A stretch of DNA of 32,094 nt from a bacterium (GCA_029977865.1 JAPOKA010000032.1:1-32094); one strand, 5' to 3'. Positions 18,801 through 29,291 are shown, numbered from the stretch's first letter. The notes: generated from the letters alone by a model not told the origin. Translations and numbers: made by a program.

Positions 18801-19814
18801 CTTCTCCTCGGCGGCGGACTTCTCGGCTTCGAGCGTGCGGTCGAGAACCTGGTCGCCACGCCGGCGAGTCTCCGAGGCGTCCTTGAGCGCGACCTCGGCG
18901 GCGCGGTCGACGGTGGCCGCAGCGAAGGCGAAGCGGCGATAGATGCCGCGAATCTGCCGTCGTGCCACGAGGCGGCAGATCGCCAGGATCAACAACGAGG
19001 CTCCGATGCCGGCACCGGCTCCGATCGCCAGCGCCCCCGGTTCGCCCGGCCTGGCGAAGGCCGCCGCGGTGCCGCCCACCACCACTCCCGGCAACAGCAG
19101 CAGCACCGGAATGAACCCGCGGAACATCAAAGGCAGCGTGAGCTTCTGCAGCCGGGCGGCGGCCTCGCGCAGATCGACGAGCGCGCCCGGCACCGCCGTG
19201 GGACCTTGGATCGCGGCGGTGAGCTTGTCGGGATCGAGGGTAAAGCGAGGCTCGCGCTGGCGACAGCGTCGCAGGAACTCCAGCGACTCCCGCCGCTGCT
19301 CCTCGAGCACCTGCCTGGCGGTCGCGATCCGCTCGCGAACGCCGTCGGCTTCCTTCTGGTTGCGCTCGAGTCCGCTCTCGTGCACGCTGTCGGCGATCCA
19401 CACCGCCTCGGCGAGGGCCTTGCGGGTCTGCTCGTCGGAACTCTCGGCCTTCTCCCGCGCCGTGCGTTCGGCTTCGGCGAGTTCGCGATCGATCCGCTGC
19501 AGCCGCTCCTGGTAGCGATGCTCCTCGCGCTCGAGGGTCTCGTCGCGGAGGGTGATGGCGCTGGTCACGGTGCGGTCGTGGGCGGCGATCGCGGCCGCGG
19601 AGGCTTCGCGGCGGCGGCGTTCGCTCTCGGCGATCGCTGCCACCCGCTGCTCGCGCCGTGCGGCTGCGCGGTCCCCGTGCGCAGCGATCGCAGCCTCGAC
19701 GGCGATCGCCAGTCGCCCTGCCGCAAGCGCGGGATCGACCTCGCCGGGTCGGAAGATCGGAATCCGGTCGGCGACGTCGTCGGTGATGGAGTCGGGATCG
19801 GGACGGGTCTGCAT
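15864..19814 (-). CDS. FtsK/SpoIIIE-type ATPase, EccC/EssC-like type VII secretion motor
   Basis: A 1316-residue membrane-anchored ATPase. Residues about 40-200 are charged coiled coil. Two membrane helices follow (about 223-247, FRGFIPVLLLLPGVVVGG, and about 256-281, GAGIGASLLILAICRLVA), then a second Ala/Glu-rich coiled coil to about 460. Three FtsK-like modules come next. The first (about 513-680) has no Walker A. The second is intact, with GKTGSGKSTLLHAL near 787 and Walker B TLLVIDEFQEL near 891, plus VDFKKGVEFKTY. The third (from about 1080) has degraded motifs (NLIVVGQQIETT, TTLLVIHGLHRF). EccC and EssC of type VII systems have a similar membrane-plus-three-ATPase plan and drive export of WXG100 proteins. 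The WXG100-like gene three genes upstream supports that role. No DNA-sorting gamma domain is seen, arguing against a chromosome-translocating FtsK. ATG 19814 lies 31 bases after the 71-residue gene; no strong Shine-Dalgarno. Confidence 0.88.
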   Translation of the reverse strand: MQTRPDPDSITDDVADRIPIFRPGEVDPALAAGRLAIAVEAAIAAHGDRAAARREQRVAAIAESERRRREASAAAIAAHDRTVTSAITLRDETLEREEHRYQERLQRIDRELAEAERTAREKAESSDEQTRKALAEAVWIADSVHESGLERNQKEADGVRERIATARQVLEEQRRESLEFLRRCRQREPRFTLDPDKLTAAIQGPTAVPGALVDLREAAARLQKLTLPLMFRGFIPVLLLLPGVVVGGTAAAFARPGEPGALAIGAGAGIGASLLILAICRLVARRQIRGIYRRFAFAAATVDRAAEVALKDASETRRRGDQVLDRTLEAEKSAAEEKFSPVLEEISGRLSERLAQLETLGPKYREKALASRDERVEEAVAAADAEVKAAERARVEALAHADEAATAAAAAAEEAHQVEGDAIEAKWSAVLADLATSRSSLERLAEPRRLSWTDPAWRSWDPHAAPGLPIMLGESRVDPAALLAAHPPAHPEDAASPLPEAFSLPLLLDLPHRRGLLVEVDGASRPRGLEVLQAAVLRILTTIPPGKVRLVLVDPVGLGQNFAGFMHLADEDQALVGDRIWTDPRHIEQRLTDLTEHMETVIQKYLRNEFDSIDAYNEKAGEIAEPYRVLVMADLPANLTETGGKRLASILESGARCGVLTLLLRDLRMPLPPALLAEDLARNVVRVHPRSKESSDLAVAVEGLAALPLALDQAPPADLLQALAGRIGRSAKTASKVEVPFEAIAPQGSDRWTLDSGQRLAVSLGRAGATRLQQMVLGEGTAQHVLIAGKTGSGKSTLLHALITNLAAWYSPEQVQLYLVDFKKGVEFKTYATHRLPHIKAVAVESDREFGLSVLQGLDAELKRRGDLYRAVGVQDLKGYRAARPDDPMPRTLLVIDEFQELFTEDDKVASEAGLLLDRIARQGRAFGVHAVLGSQTLGGAYSLARSTMGQMGVRIALQCSEADAQVILSDDNSAARLLSRPGEAIYNDAGGLVEGNSPFQVVWLPEEVRDRVLADVVTLAKDRGLPPAMPLIFEGSAPADLASNAPLAELLRDHSKRPSRELLRIWVGDPVAIRDPACAEFRRQPGSNLIVVGQQIETTLGMLASGLIGAAAQREAKALRILLADGTAADDPSAGTLPAIVERLPCATKVLTPRELSEALVELAQEVLARQDDPTRDATTTLLVIHGLHRFRDLRRDEDDYGFSADEGPPKPDKLFASILREGPAVGVHVVASADTVPNLQRVVDRNGLREFDWRVALQMGASDASTLIDSPLASRLGLTRAYLHSEEQGLLEKFRPYPPPPIEFVDRALREMVD

Positions 19815-19845
19815 GCGTCGGCTGGTTCGAGCGTCGGATTGCGAG

Positions 19846-20061
19846 TCAGGAACCGCATTCCCGTCGGACGCGGGCGATGGTATCGCGCATGGAGTCCATG
19901 GCTGCAAGCGCCGCACGGATCCGGGCGTCGAGCGGTTCGATCTGGCGCTCGCCCAAGGCATGCCGAACCGGATCGTCCCAGGTGTCGCAGACCCGACCCC
20001 AGCGGAGCAGGAGTTCCTTGTGGAGCAGTTGCAGTCGGACGCGGCCGGAGGCGACGCTCAT
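19846..20061 (-). CDS. Small helical protein of the WXG100/FtsK operon
   Basis: A 71-residue, all-helical, soluble protein with no recognised family. The core reads RWGRVCDTWDDPVRHALGER, followed by an Ala-rich second helix (LDARIRAALAAM) and a Cys near the C-terminus. A Trp-x-Asp element between two helices resembles the turn of the WXG100-like protein two genes upstream. Its ATG overlaps the preceding gene's stop (ATGA at 20061-20058), which implies coupled translation and supports it as a real gene despite its size. It lies 31 bases before the ATPase. It is probably a structural, chaperone-like or substrate component of the export module; this is inferred from context only. Confidence 0.75.
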   Translation of the reverse strand: MSVASGRVRLQLLHKELLLRWGRVCDTWDDPVRHALGERQIEPLDARIRAALAAMDSMRDTIARVRRECGS

Positions 20062-20753
20062 GGACGGGATTCCTCGCTCGGCGGGGGAGCTCCGCCGGAT
20101 TCGGGTGAGGGCGCACCGTCGTCGGTCTGGCCTTCCCCGGAAGACTCGGTTTCATCCTCGGGCTCCGCCGCGAGCGATCGCTTCATCGAAGCGAGGCTTG
20201 CCGTCGGGGCCAGCGCAGCGCCCTCGAGCGTCGGGATGCCGCCGAGCAGGTGGCGAAGATCGGGCGCAGCAGTGTGGAGGTACTGCTCGATCGCCGCGAT
20301 GGCCCGCTTGAGGGTCTCCGCGGCGGCGGGAAGTTCGCGATCGAGCACCGCGGCAAGCGAACTGGTCGCGGCCTTGTAGCGGGCCGCCTCGCGGCCGAGA
20401 TTGACCGACCAATGCTTGATGCGCTTGATCTTGGTCTCGGCCTCCTCGAGCCGAGCCTGGGCCTTCTTGAGCGCCTTCTTCTCGTCGACCGCCGAGGGGG
20501 GACGATCCTTGCTCGAGACCGTCAACTGCTTGCGGTAGAGGGCGCTCTTGGCGCGGGCGACCTCCTCGCTGCGGCGGCGAAACTCCTGCTGCCAGTGGAT
20601 CTTCTGATCCCCGTCGAGCCAGACCTGCACGCGGTCGACCTCGGTGTCCGCCTCGCCGAGGGCGTTGGAGGCGTCGTGGATGAACTCGAGGAACGCGGCG
20701 CGAAACCGCTCCAGCGCCTCGAGATTGGAGATGCCGGCGCCTTCGGGACTCAT
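20058..20753 (-). CDS. Helical 231-residue protein of the WXG100/FtsK operon
   Basis: No named family was recognised. Residues about 10-75 are helical (LERFRAAFLEFIHDASNALG, then VWLDGDQKIHWQQEF), with a Trp-Leu-Asp turn reminiscent of WXG-type hairpins. Residues about 85-120 are Lys/Glu-rich coiled coil (KKALKKAQARLEEAETKIKR). A further helical segment runs to about 180. The last 45 residues are acidic, Pro/Ser/Glu-rich and probably disordered. There is no signal peptide or membrane helix. Four-base ATGA overlaps join it to the WXG100-like gene upstream (20753-20750) and the 71-residue gene downstream (20061-20058). That tight coupling suggests a component or substrate of the same secretion module. 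Confidence 0.85.
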   Translation of the reverse strand: MSPEGAGISNLEALERFRAAFLEFIHDASNALGEADTEVDRVQVWLDGDQKIHWQQEFRRRSEEVARAKSALYRKQLTVSSKDRPPSAVDEKKALKKAQARLEEAETKIKRIKHWSVNLGREAARYKAATSSLAAVLDRELPAAAETLKRAIAAIEQYLHTAAPDLRHLLGGIPTLEGAALAPTASLASMKRSLAAEPEDETESSGEGQTDDGAPSPESGGAPPPSEESRP

Positions 20754-21022
20754 CGTTGGTTGAGGTACTCGTCGATGCGATCCGCCTTGCGGAGCAGGAA
20801 GGGCACGTGCACCTCCGCGGCCTTGACGAAGCGAGCGAGCACCTTGAGGGTCTGATCGAACTCCTCGGAGAAGCGGGTCTGCTCCTGATCCTTCCAGGTC
20901 TCCGAGAGCTGGCTCATGCGACTCTGCAGCCCCGACATGCGGGCCTGCATCTCGTTGGTGGCCTTGCGGAGGTCGCCGGCGAAGCGCCGCAGTTCCTCGG
21001 GATCGACGATGGCCTTGCTCAT
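20750..21022 (-). CDS. WXG100-like (ESAT-6-type) small helical protein
   Basis: A 90-residue protein of the size and helix-turn-helix hairpin shape of WXG100 proteins, the substrates of type VII secretion. The first helix ends at the turn LSETWKDQEQTRFSEEF, where W-K-D stands in place of W-x-G. A conserved-looking F follows 8 residues after the W, and the second helix is amphipathic (LKVLARFVKAAEVHVPFLL). There is no signal peptide, as expected for this family. The C-terminal YxxxD/E export signal of actinobacterial systems is not obvious; the end is DEYLNQR. It has the best Shine-Dalgarno of the operon (GGAG 6 bases before ATG 21022) and is the first gene. It overlaps the next gene by four bases. 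The family call rests on size, hairpin, W-x-D turn and the linked FtsK-like ATPase. Confidence 0.82.
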   Translation of the reverse strand: MSKAIVDPEELRRFAGDLRKATNEMQARMSGLQSRMSQLSETWKDQEQTRFSEEFDQTLKVLARFVKAAEVHVPFLLRKADRIDEYLNQR

Positions 21023-21148
21023 GAAGGTCTCCGGGGGAAGGACGAGTCTAGCCGCCCATGCGAGCCGATTTGCCCCACAGGCGGCGAAACCGATACTCCA
21101 TCACCGCGGGGCCGAAGCCCCGGCGAAGCAAGGAGAGGCGCGAACCCG
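21023..21148. promoter_or_regulatory. Divergent promoter region, secretion operon and aldehyde dehydrogenase
   Basis: These 126 bases must hold promoters for both strands. On the minus strand, TAGACT about 25 bases before the WXG100-like ATG is a possible -10 box without a good -35. On the plus strand, TTGCCC followed 18 bases later by TACTCC is a weak candidate. A 6-bp hairpin (CGGGGC-CGAA-GCCCCG) lies in the probable leader of the dehydrogenase mRNA. None of these is strong. Confidence 0.35.
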
Positions 21149-22582
21149 ATGGCCGAGTCGATCCTGATCGGAGGCGTGTGGAGCGGCGCTCGCTCGGGCG
21201 GCACCATCCCGGTCTGCGACCCCGCCGACGACGTGGTGATCGCGGAGATCGCCGACGGAGCAGGCGAAGAGGCGCGGGAGGCGGTCACTGCCGCCGCGAG
21301 CGCATTTTCCGAATGGCGTCGCGAAACCGCCCGCAGGCGAGCGGTGATCCTCCGTCGCGTGGCTGAACTGCTTCGACGCGATCGCGAGCGGCTCGCCGCG
21401 GTGATGACCGCCGAGCAGGGCAAGCCGATCGCCGAAGCGCGAGGCGAGGTCGACTACTCGGCGAGCTTCTTCGAGGTCGCCGCCGATCTCGCGCCGCATT
21501 GCGGTGGCGAACTGGTCCCGGCGGCCGATCCGATGCGGAGGATCCTGGTGCGTCCCGAGCCGGTCGGCGTGGCGGCGATCGTGACTCCCTGGAACTTTCC
21601 CCTGGCGATGGTGGCCCGCAAGGCGGCCCCGGCGCTGGCGGTCGGCTGTTCGGTGGTGGTCAAGCCCGATGAACGGACGCCCCTCTCCGCGATCGAACTG
21701 GCGCGGCTCGCCGAGGAGGCGGGCGTGCCCGCGGGCGTCTTCAACCTCGTGACCGGCGAGCCCGTGGCGATCGTCGAGGCCTGGCTCGACGACCCCCGGG
21801 TGCGGGCGATCTCCTTCACCGGCTCGACCGAGGTCGGTCGGCTGCTCATGCGGCAGGCGAGCCGGCACCTCGCGCGGGTCTCGCTCGAACTCGGGGGACA
21901 TGCCCCCTTCGTGGTCTTCGCCGACGCCGACTTCGACCGCGCCGTCGACGCGGCGATCGCCAGCAAGTTCCGCAATGCCGGGCAGACCTGCATCTGCGCC
22001 AACCGCTTCATCGTCGAGGCGTCGATCGCCGATCGCTTCGCGGAGGCGCTCGCGGCGCGATCGCGCGAACTCCGCTGCGGACGCGGTCGCGACGCGGGCG
22101 TCTCCACCGGGCCGCTCATCGACGATGCGGCGATCGCCAAGGTCGAGGCGCACGTCGAGGACGCGGTCTCGCGGGGCGGCCGGCTGCGATGCGGTGGCGA
22201 ACGCCTGCGCCTCGACGGCCTCGCCGATCGATTCTTCGCCCCGACCGTGCTCGATGGGCTCGACCCCTCGATGCGGATGTGGCGGGAGGAGACCTTCGGG
22301 CCCGTGGCGGCCGTCGCCCGCTTCGAGAGCGAGGCGCAGGCGATCGCGCTTGCCAACGACTCCGAGTTCGGGCTGGCGGCCTACTTCTTCACCCGCGATG
22401 CGTCGCGGCTGATGCGCATGGCCGAGGCACTCGACTACGGGATCGTCGGCGCCAACGACTCGCTGCCCTCCACCGCGGAGGCGCCCTTCGGGGGCGTCAA
22501 GCAGTCGGGCTTCGGCCGCGAGGGCGGCCGCTGGGGCTTCGAGGAGTTCTCGAACCTCAAGTACGTCTCCTGGAAGCTCTGA
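21149..22582 (+). CDS. gabD: NAD(P)-dependent aldehyde dehydrogenase, succinate-semialdehyde type
   Basis: A 477-residue aldehyde dehydrogenase most like GabD, which oxidises succinate semialdehyde to succinate in the GABA shunt (E. coli GabD is 482 residues). Visible hallmarks are VTPWNFPLAMVARKAAPALA (cofactor and substrate tunnel), FTGSTEVGRLLM (nucleotide binding), LELGGHAPFVVF with the general-base Glu, and KFRNAGQTCICANRF with the catalytic Cys. The last of these is the characteristic SSADH block. The end EAPFGGVKQSGFGREGG is also typical. ATG 21149 follows AAGGAG (21130-21135) by 13 bases. The in-frame extension back to 20756 runs antisense to the WXG100-like gene and was discarded. 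Substrate preference is inferred from family blocks only; related semialdehydes are possible. It is divergent from the secretion operon and convergent with rpoD. Confidence 0.9.
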   Translation: MAESILIGGVWSGARSGGTIPVCDPADDVVIAEIADGAGEEAREAVTAAASAFSEWRRETARRRAVILRRVAELLRRDRERLAAVMTAEQGKPIAEARGEVDYSASFFEVAADLAPHCGGELVPAADPMRRILVRPEPVGVAAIVTPWNFPLAMVARKAAPALAVGCSVVVKPDERTPLSAIELARLAEEAGVPAGVFNLVTGEPVAIVEAWLDDPRVRAISFTGSTEVGRLLMRQASRHLARVSLELGGHAPFVVFADADFDRAVDAAIASKFRNAGQTCICANRFIVEASIADRFAEALAARSRELRCGRGRDAGVSTGPLIDDAAIAKVEAHVEDAVSRGGRLRCGGERLRLDGLADRFFAPTVLDGLDPSMRMWREETFGPVAAVARFESEAQAIALANDSEFGLAAYFFTRDASRLMRMAEALDYGIVGANDSLPSTAEAPFGGVKQSGFGREGGRWGFEEFSNLKYVSWKL

Positions 22583-22631
22583 TTCGCGCGATGTCGCGAA
22601 GCCGGTCCGAGATGGCCGCAGAGGCGCAACG

Positions 22632-22663
22632 AAAAACGCCGGGGCGGCAGGACCGCCCCGGCG
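22632..22663 (-). terminator. Strong intrinsic terminator of rpoD
   Basis: A perfect 11-bp stem (CGCCGGGGCGG 22637-22647, CCGCCCCGGCG 22653-22663) has a 5-base loop. The plus strand has AAAAA (22632-22636) directly before it, so on the minus strand the stem is followed by TTTTT. It lies 30 bases past the rpoD stop, between the convergent rpoD and aldehyde dehydrogenase genes, and could also slow plus-strand read-through. Confidence 0.92.
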
Positions 22664-22693
22664 CGGGGAATCGCATCACGATTCAGGCGGTGA

Positions 22694-24547
<1,854 letters not shown>

Positions 24548-24581
24548 GGGGCGGGGCTCCAGGGACCAAGGGCCTCTTGGG

Positions 24582-26441
24582 TCAGGCGGTGCGGGGGACT
24601 CTTCCAATCGCGGCTGCGCGGACGCCGCCATCTCGAAGCCGCTCGAGGCGGCGAAGGACATCGTGGGGATCTCGGGGAGGATGCTCGTCGCGCGACGCTT
24701 CGGCGTGGGCTTCGAGGCGATCGAGCCGTTCGAGGTCGGCGAGCGCCGAATCGAGCTGCGAGCGGGCGTCGCCCTCGAGCGATGGTCGACGCTCGGCGTG
24801 CTCGATCAGCTCGTCGAGGGCGTGACGATCCCGAGCATCGACCGCGGTGAGCAGATCGGCGAGGGCAGGTTCGCGATCGGCGTCGACCGCCTCGCGGATC
24901 CAGATCGCAACGGCATGGGCCGCCGGATCTCGCCACCCTCGCGCAAGCGCCTCGGACTCGGTCGCGGCGAGCGCTGGCCAGGACAGGAACACCGAAGCGA
25001 GACTTCGCTCGGCCACTCGCAAGGCCGGACTCATGGGCTCCATCGGCCGCGGCTGCGCGGACTCGGGGGCTGCTGCGGCCGCGGGGACGGCGGCTCGGCG
25101 CAGGGTGGGCACCGCCGCCGAGAGCGCTGCCGCGGTCAGGCCGGTCAGTTGCGCGAGGCGATCGAGCACGAGGCTGCGGCGAAGCGGAGCCATGCGGTCG
25201 AAGCCAAGTTCGGCGAGGCGGCGCAGGAAGGCCTCGATCGAAGTCTGCCGAGCGGAGAGGCCATCCGCCTGCGCGAAGGCGCCGCCAAAGCGGCGCAGCA
25301 GGAAGTCGAGCGCGTCGCTCGCGGAGTCGATCGCACCCTGAAGCACTTCGCGGCCGCCATCCTGCTTGAGCAGATCGTCCGGATCGAGCCCGCCGGGAAG
25401 GACGCCGATGCGAACGTCGAGGGTGCCGCCAAGGAACACCTCGACCGCGCGGTCGGCGGCCCGCTGGCCGGCCTCGTCGCCATCGAAGAGCAGCACCACT
25501 CGATCGGCCTTGTGGCGGAGGAGCCGCGCGTGGGCAGGGGTGAGGGCGGTGCCGAGGGTGGCAACCACCTGATCGAATCCAGCCGCGTGGCAGGCGATCA
25601 CATCGAGATAGCCTTCGACCACCACCGCCTCGCGGCCCTTGATGATCGACTGCTTCGCGAGATCGAGTCCGAAGAGCGTCGCCGACTTGTCGAAGACCGG
25701 GCTCTCCGGACTGTTGAGGTACTTGGGTTGGTCTTCGGGATCGAGTTGGCGACCGCCGAAGGCGACCACCCGTCCCATCTCGCTGCGGATCGGGAAGATC
25801 AGGCGATTGCGGAAGCCGTCGATCCACTCGCCGCGGGAACTTCGTCGCAGGAGTCCCGCCGCGGCGAAGTCGTCGGCACTGAGACGGTCCGCCTCATCGC
25901 GACCCTGACGGGCGACCCAGGAGGTGACGGCCGTGGCGAATCGGTCCCAGGCAGCCGGCGCGGCGCCGAGACCGAAGGACTCGCGGGCAGTCTCGGCGAC
26001 GCCGCGACGATCGAGCATCGCTCGCGCCTCGCCGCCAAGTTCAGGATCGGCGAGAAACCGGCGGAACGACTTCGCGGCCATCTCGTTGGCCCGCAGCAGA
26101 AGGCTCCGCACATCGCGCTCGCCCGCGGGAATGCCGCGGCGAGGGGTGAGGGCCACCCCCGCCCGTTCGGCGAGTTGCCGCAACGCCTCGGGAAACTCGA
26201 GGCGGTGGTATCGCATGAAGAAGTCGATGGCGTTGCCCGCGGCGCCGCAGGAGAAGCACTTGAAGAAGGGGATTCCCTTGTGGGACACCACCGCCATCGA
26301 GGGGCGGTGGTCGTCGTGGAAGGGGCAGAGTCCGAGGTGCTCGCGTCCCTTTCGGGTCAGCCGCACATGCTCGCCGACGAGGGCAACGAGGTCGGTCGCC
26401 TCGAGCACCCGATCGCGATCGGATCGATCGAAGCCGCTCAT
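24582..26441 (-). CDS. dnaG: DNA primase DnaG
   Basis: A 619-residue primase that makes RNA primers for DNA replication (E. coli DnaG is 581). The zinc-binding domain has [13 protein letters not shown] near residues 36-48 and [15 protein letters not shown] near 61-75, giving the Cys-His-Cys-Cys set. The central RNA polymerase domain includes [19 protein letters not shown] and [15 protein letters not shown]. The TOPRIM domain has [13 protein letters not shown] near 276 and the metal-binding [12 protein letters not shown] near 315. The C-terminal helicase-interaction part is Ala/Arg/Leu-rich and poorly conserved, as is normal. The start is well supported: ATG 26441 has AGGAGG (26454-26449) with 7-base spacing. 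It is followed after 34 bases by rpoD, so the two are co-transcribed. Confidence 0.97.
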   Translation of the reverse strand: MSGFDRSDRDRVLEATDLVALVGEHVRLTRKGREHLGLCPFHDDHRPSMAVVSHKGIPFFKCFSCGAAGNAIDFFMRYHRLEFPEALRQLAERAGVALTPRRGIPAGERDVRSLLLRANEMAAKSFRRFLADPELGGEARAMLDRRGVAETARESFGLGAAPAAWDRFATAVTSWVARQGRDEADRLSADDFAAAGLLRRSSRGEWIDGFRNRLIFPIRSEMGRVVAFGGRQLDPEDQPKYLNSPESPVFDKSATLFGLDLAKQSIIKGREAVVVEGYLDVIACHAAGFDQVVATLGTALTPAHARLLRHKADRVVLLFDGDEAGQRAADRAVEVFLGGTLDVRIGVLPGGLDPDDLLKQDGGREVLQGAIDSASDALDFLLRRFGGAFAQADGLSARQTSIEAFLRRLAELGFDRMAPLRRSLVLDRLAQLTGLTAAALSAAVPTLRRAAVPAAAAAPESAQPRPMEPMSPALRVAERSLASVFLSWPALAATESEALARGWRDPAAHAVAIWIREAVDADREPALADLLTAVDARDRHALDELIEHAERRPSLEGDARSQLDSALADLERLDRLEAHAEASRDEHPPRDPHDVLRRLERLRDGGVRAAAIGRVPRTA

Positions 26442-26991
26442 CGCAGGACCTCCTGCCAAGGGGCTGGCAGAGGGAGGCGGGCAAGATGCGTGCGGAGGGG
26501 CTGCATGCGGGCTCGAGCAAGCAGAGGCGAAACGGCTCGACTGTGGATTCCGGTTCGCCTCGAAACCGGGACCCCAAACGGACCTCGCCCACACCGACAC
26601 CGACATCCGTCGCCGCCAAAATGACCGCGAGGAATTCCGCAATGCGGTGGAACGAAGTTGGATTCCTGCCCCAGCGAGCCGCCCTCATCCGTGAGTGCAG
26701 CGTCTTTCAGCCCTGGCCAGCGATGTGTGGGTGCGTTCCCACCGCGGCCATCAGTTCAAGATGTCTCACACCGAACACCGCGATGGAGCCGTTGCCGCTT
26801 CTCGACAGGGCGAGCTGCTGACCGCGGTCGGTGCCGCATGGGTCGTTCGGGCTCGCTCGCCTCGAGGTGAGGCAGGACTCGGGGGAAGAGTAGACCGGCG
26901 CAGAGCGCGGTCAACCACGGACCGGAAAAAACAGCCAACAAGATCTTGACATGGGGGTGGGCAGTTGACCCGCGAAGCGGCGAATCGAGTC
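26442..26991. other. Intergenic region between rpmB and dnaG
   Basis: This 550-base stretch lies between the rpmB stop and the dnaG start (both minus strand). No coding frame is credible in either direction. It contains a candidate minus-strand promoter (26887-26914), a run of six A on the plus strand at 26926-26931 (T on the minus strand, no clear stem) beside the palindrome CAAGATCTTG, and a short hairpin GTGGG-TGCGTT-CCCAC near 26727. RNase P RNA, tmRNA, SRP RNA and known riboswitch signatures were looked for and not recognised. It may be a long 5' leader of dnaG-rpoD or hold an unknown small RNA. Confidence 0.5.
26887..26914 (-). promoter_or_regulatory. Candidate sigma-70 promoter for dnaG-rpoD
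   Basis: On the minus strand TTGACC (26914-26909) and TACTCT (26892-26887) are separated by 16 bases. The -35 matches consensus at five positions; the -10 keeps the key T, A and final T. It would give a leader of about 440 bases before dnaG. Confidence 0.35.
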
Positions 26992-27249
26992 TCAGCCCTG
27001 CGGGCGGGTGTACTTGCGCTTCGCCGGCTTCACCACCAGGCCCATGCGAATCGCCTTGGTCGACACCTTGATTCGCTTCGGAGCGCCGTCCACCATCGCG
27101 GTGACGGTCTGCAGATTGGGCTTGAACGTCCGGCGGGTGCAGGAGGTCACCTTGGTGCCGACGCCGCCGAGATACTTCGCGCGGCCGCGGGTGCGGATCG
27201 AATTGCCGAAGCTGGTTCGGACGCCGGTGAAGAAGCATTCGCGTGGCAT
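26992..27249 (-). CDS. rpmB: 50S ribosomal protein L28
   Basis: An 85-residue L28, a protein of the large ribosomal subunit. The N-terminus MPRECFFTGVRTSFGNSIRT matches the 'CxxTG...GN' opening of L28. CTRRTFKPNLQTVTAMVDGA and then KRIKVSTKAIRM are the conserved core. A short Gly-rich stretch (GRAKYLGGVGTKVTS) separates them, making this the longer variant of the family (many L28 proteins are 60-78 residues). ATG 27249 follows a good promoter candidate by about 47 bases. The downstream neighbour dnaG is 550 bases away, so it is probably a separate transcript. Only Cys5 and Cys37 are present, so the four-Cys zinc ribbon seen in some L28 proteins is lacking. Confidence 0.93.
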   Translation of the reverse strand: MPRECFFTGVRTSFGNSIRTRGRAKYLGGVGTKVTSCTRRTFKPNLQTVTAMVDGAPKRIKVSTKAIRMGLVVKPAKRKYTRPQG

Positions 27250-27295
27250 GGTGACTCGGGACCTCTCGCAATCCGGTTTCGGGCGGAAGCCGCGA

Positions 27296-27324
27296 AGTGT
27301 AGTCCCAGCCGGGACCTGCCGCAA
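27296..27324 (-). promoter_or_regulatory. Candidate sigma-70 promoter for rpmB
   Basis: On the minus strand TTGCGG (27324-27319), a 17-base spacer and TACACT (27301-27296) lie about 47 bases before the rpmB ATG. Spacing is ideal and the -10 matches four of six consensus positions. Confidence 0.45.
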
Positions 27325-27361
27325 TGGTCGAGTCGCCGATCCGGCCCGGGACCGCCCTGCC

Positions 27362-27874
27362 TCAGGCGGGAAAGGTCGCCTCCGAACCCTCGCCAAGGCC
27401 CGGCGGCGGGGCCAGTCGGGCTGCCCCGACCGCCCGGGCAAGCTGCCGGGCGTCCTCGGGTCCGAAGCAACCGACCTGGTGGCTATCGAGGTCGAGCACC
27501 CCCCACGGGGGCTTCGAACCCAACGGAACCACCACCTCCGAGCGATCACGGGGATCGCAGGCGATGTACTCCTCGCCGAGGTCGGCGACATCCTCGATCA
27601 CGATCGCCTCGCCTTGCCGCCAACACCGTCCGCAGACCCCATGGAGTCCGATCGGCGAGCAGGCCGGCGAGTCGCGGCGTGCTCCGAGCACGAGCCGGGA
27701 TTCCTCCGGCGCGTCCGGGTCGGCGTAGTAGATGCCCAACCACGAGACCCCGGTCGCCGCGAGGTGTTCCCACAGCAGGTCGATGAACTCCTGATGCCCA
27801 AGTCCGCCAGTCGGACCTGTCGCCGATTCGATCGCACGAAGGAGCGTGTCCCACGGACGGACGGTCGCGCTCAC
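27362..27874 (-). CDS. msrC: GAF-domain protein, free methionine-(R)-sulfoxide reductase type
   Basis: A 170-residue single GAF-domain protein resembling fRMsr (MsrC/YebR), which reduces free methionine-R-sulfoxide using thioredoxin. Family features seen are the three catalytic or resolving cysteines expected: Cys72 in PACSPIG, Cys81 in GVCG and Cys106 in YIACD. The latter is followed by RSEVVVPLG and GVLDLDSHQVGCF, the strand pattern typical of fRMsr. Cys84 and Cys136 are extra. It probably acts in the cytoplasm against oxidative damage. The start GTG (27874) lies one base after the clpX stop (TGA-G-GTG), so it is translationally coupled to clpX. A specialised GAF sensor is the alternative, but the conserved cysteines favour the enzyme. 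Confidence 0.85.
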   Translation of the reverse strand: MSATVRPWDTLLRAIESATGPTGGLGHQEFIDLLWEHLAATGVSWLGIYYADPDAPEESRLVLGARRDSPACSPIGLHGVCGRCWRQGEAIVIEDVADLGEEYIACDPRDRSEVVVPLGSKPPWGVLDLDSHQVGCFGPEDARQLARAVGAARLAPPPGLGEGSEATFPA

Positions 27875-27875
27875 C

Positions 27876-29291
<1,416 letters not shown>

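Noticed and set aside
15864-19814. Chromosome-translocating FtsK
   Set aside because: It lacks the four-helix membrane domain and the C-terminal gamma winged-helix domain, and carries three ATPase-like modules instead of one.
17463-20108. 881-residue plus-strand reading frame
   Set aside because: Antisense to the FtsK-like ATPase; its long helix-like composition mirrors the opposite coiled coil.
20756-21148. N-terminal extension of the aldehyde dehydrogenase
   Set aside because: It is antisense to the WXG100-like gene and has no aldehyde dehydrogenase similarity; the family sequence starts at 21149.
26946-26951. Perfect TTGACA as a plus-strand -35 box
   Set aside because: No -10-like sequence lies 16-18 bases downstream, and no plus-strand gene follows.
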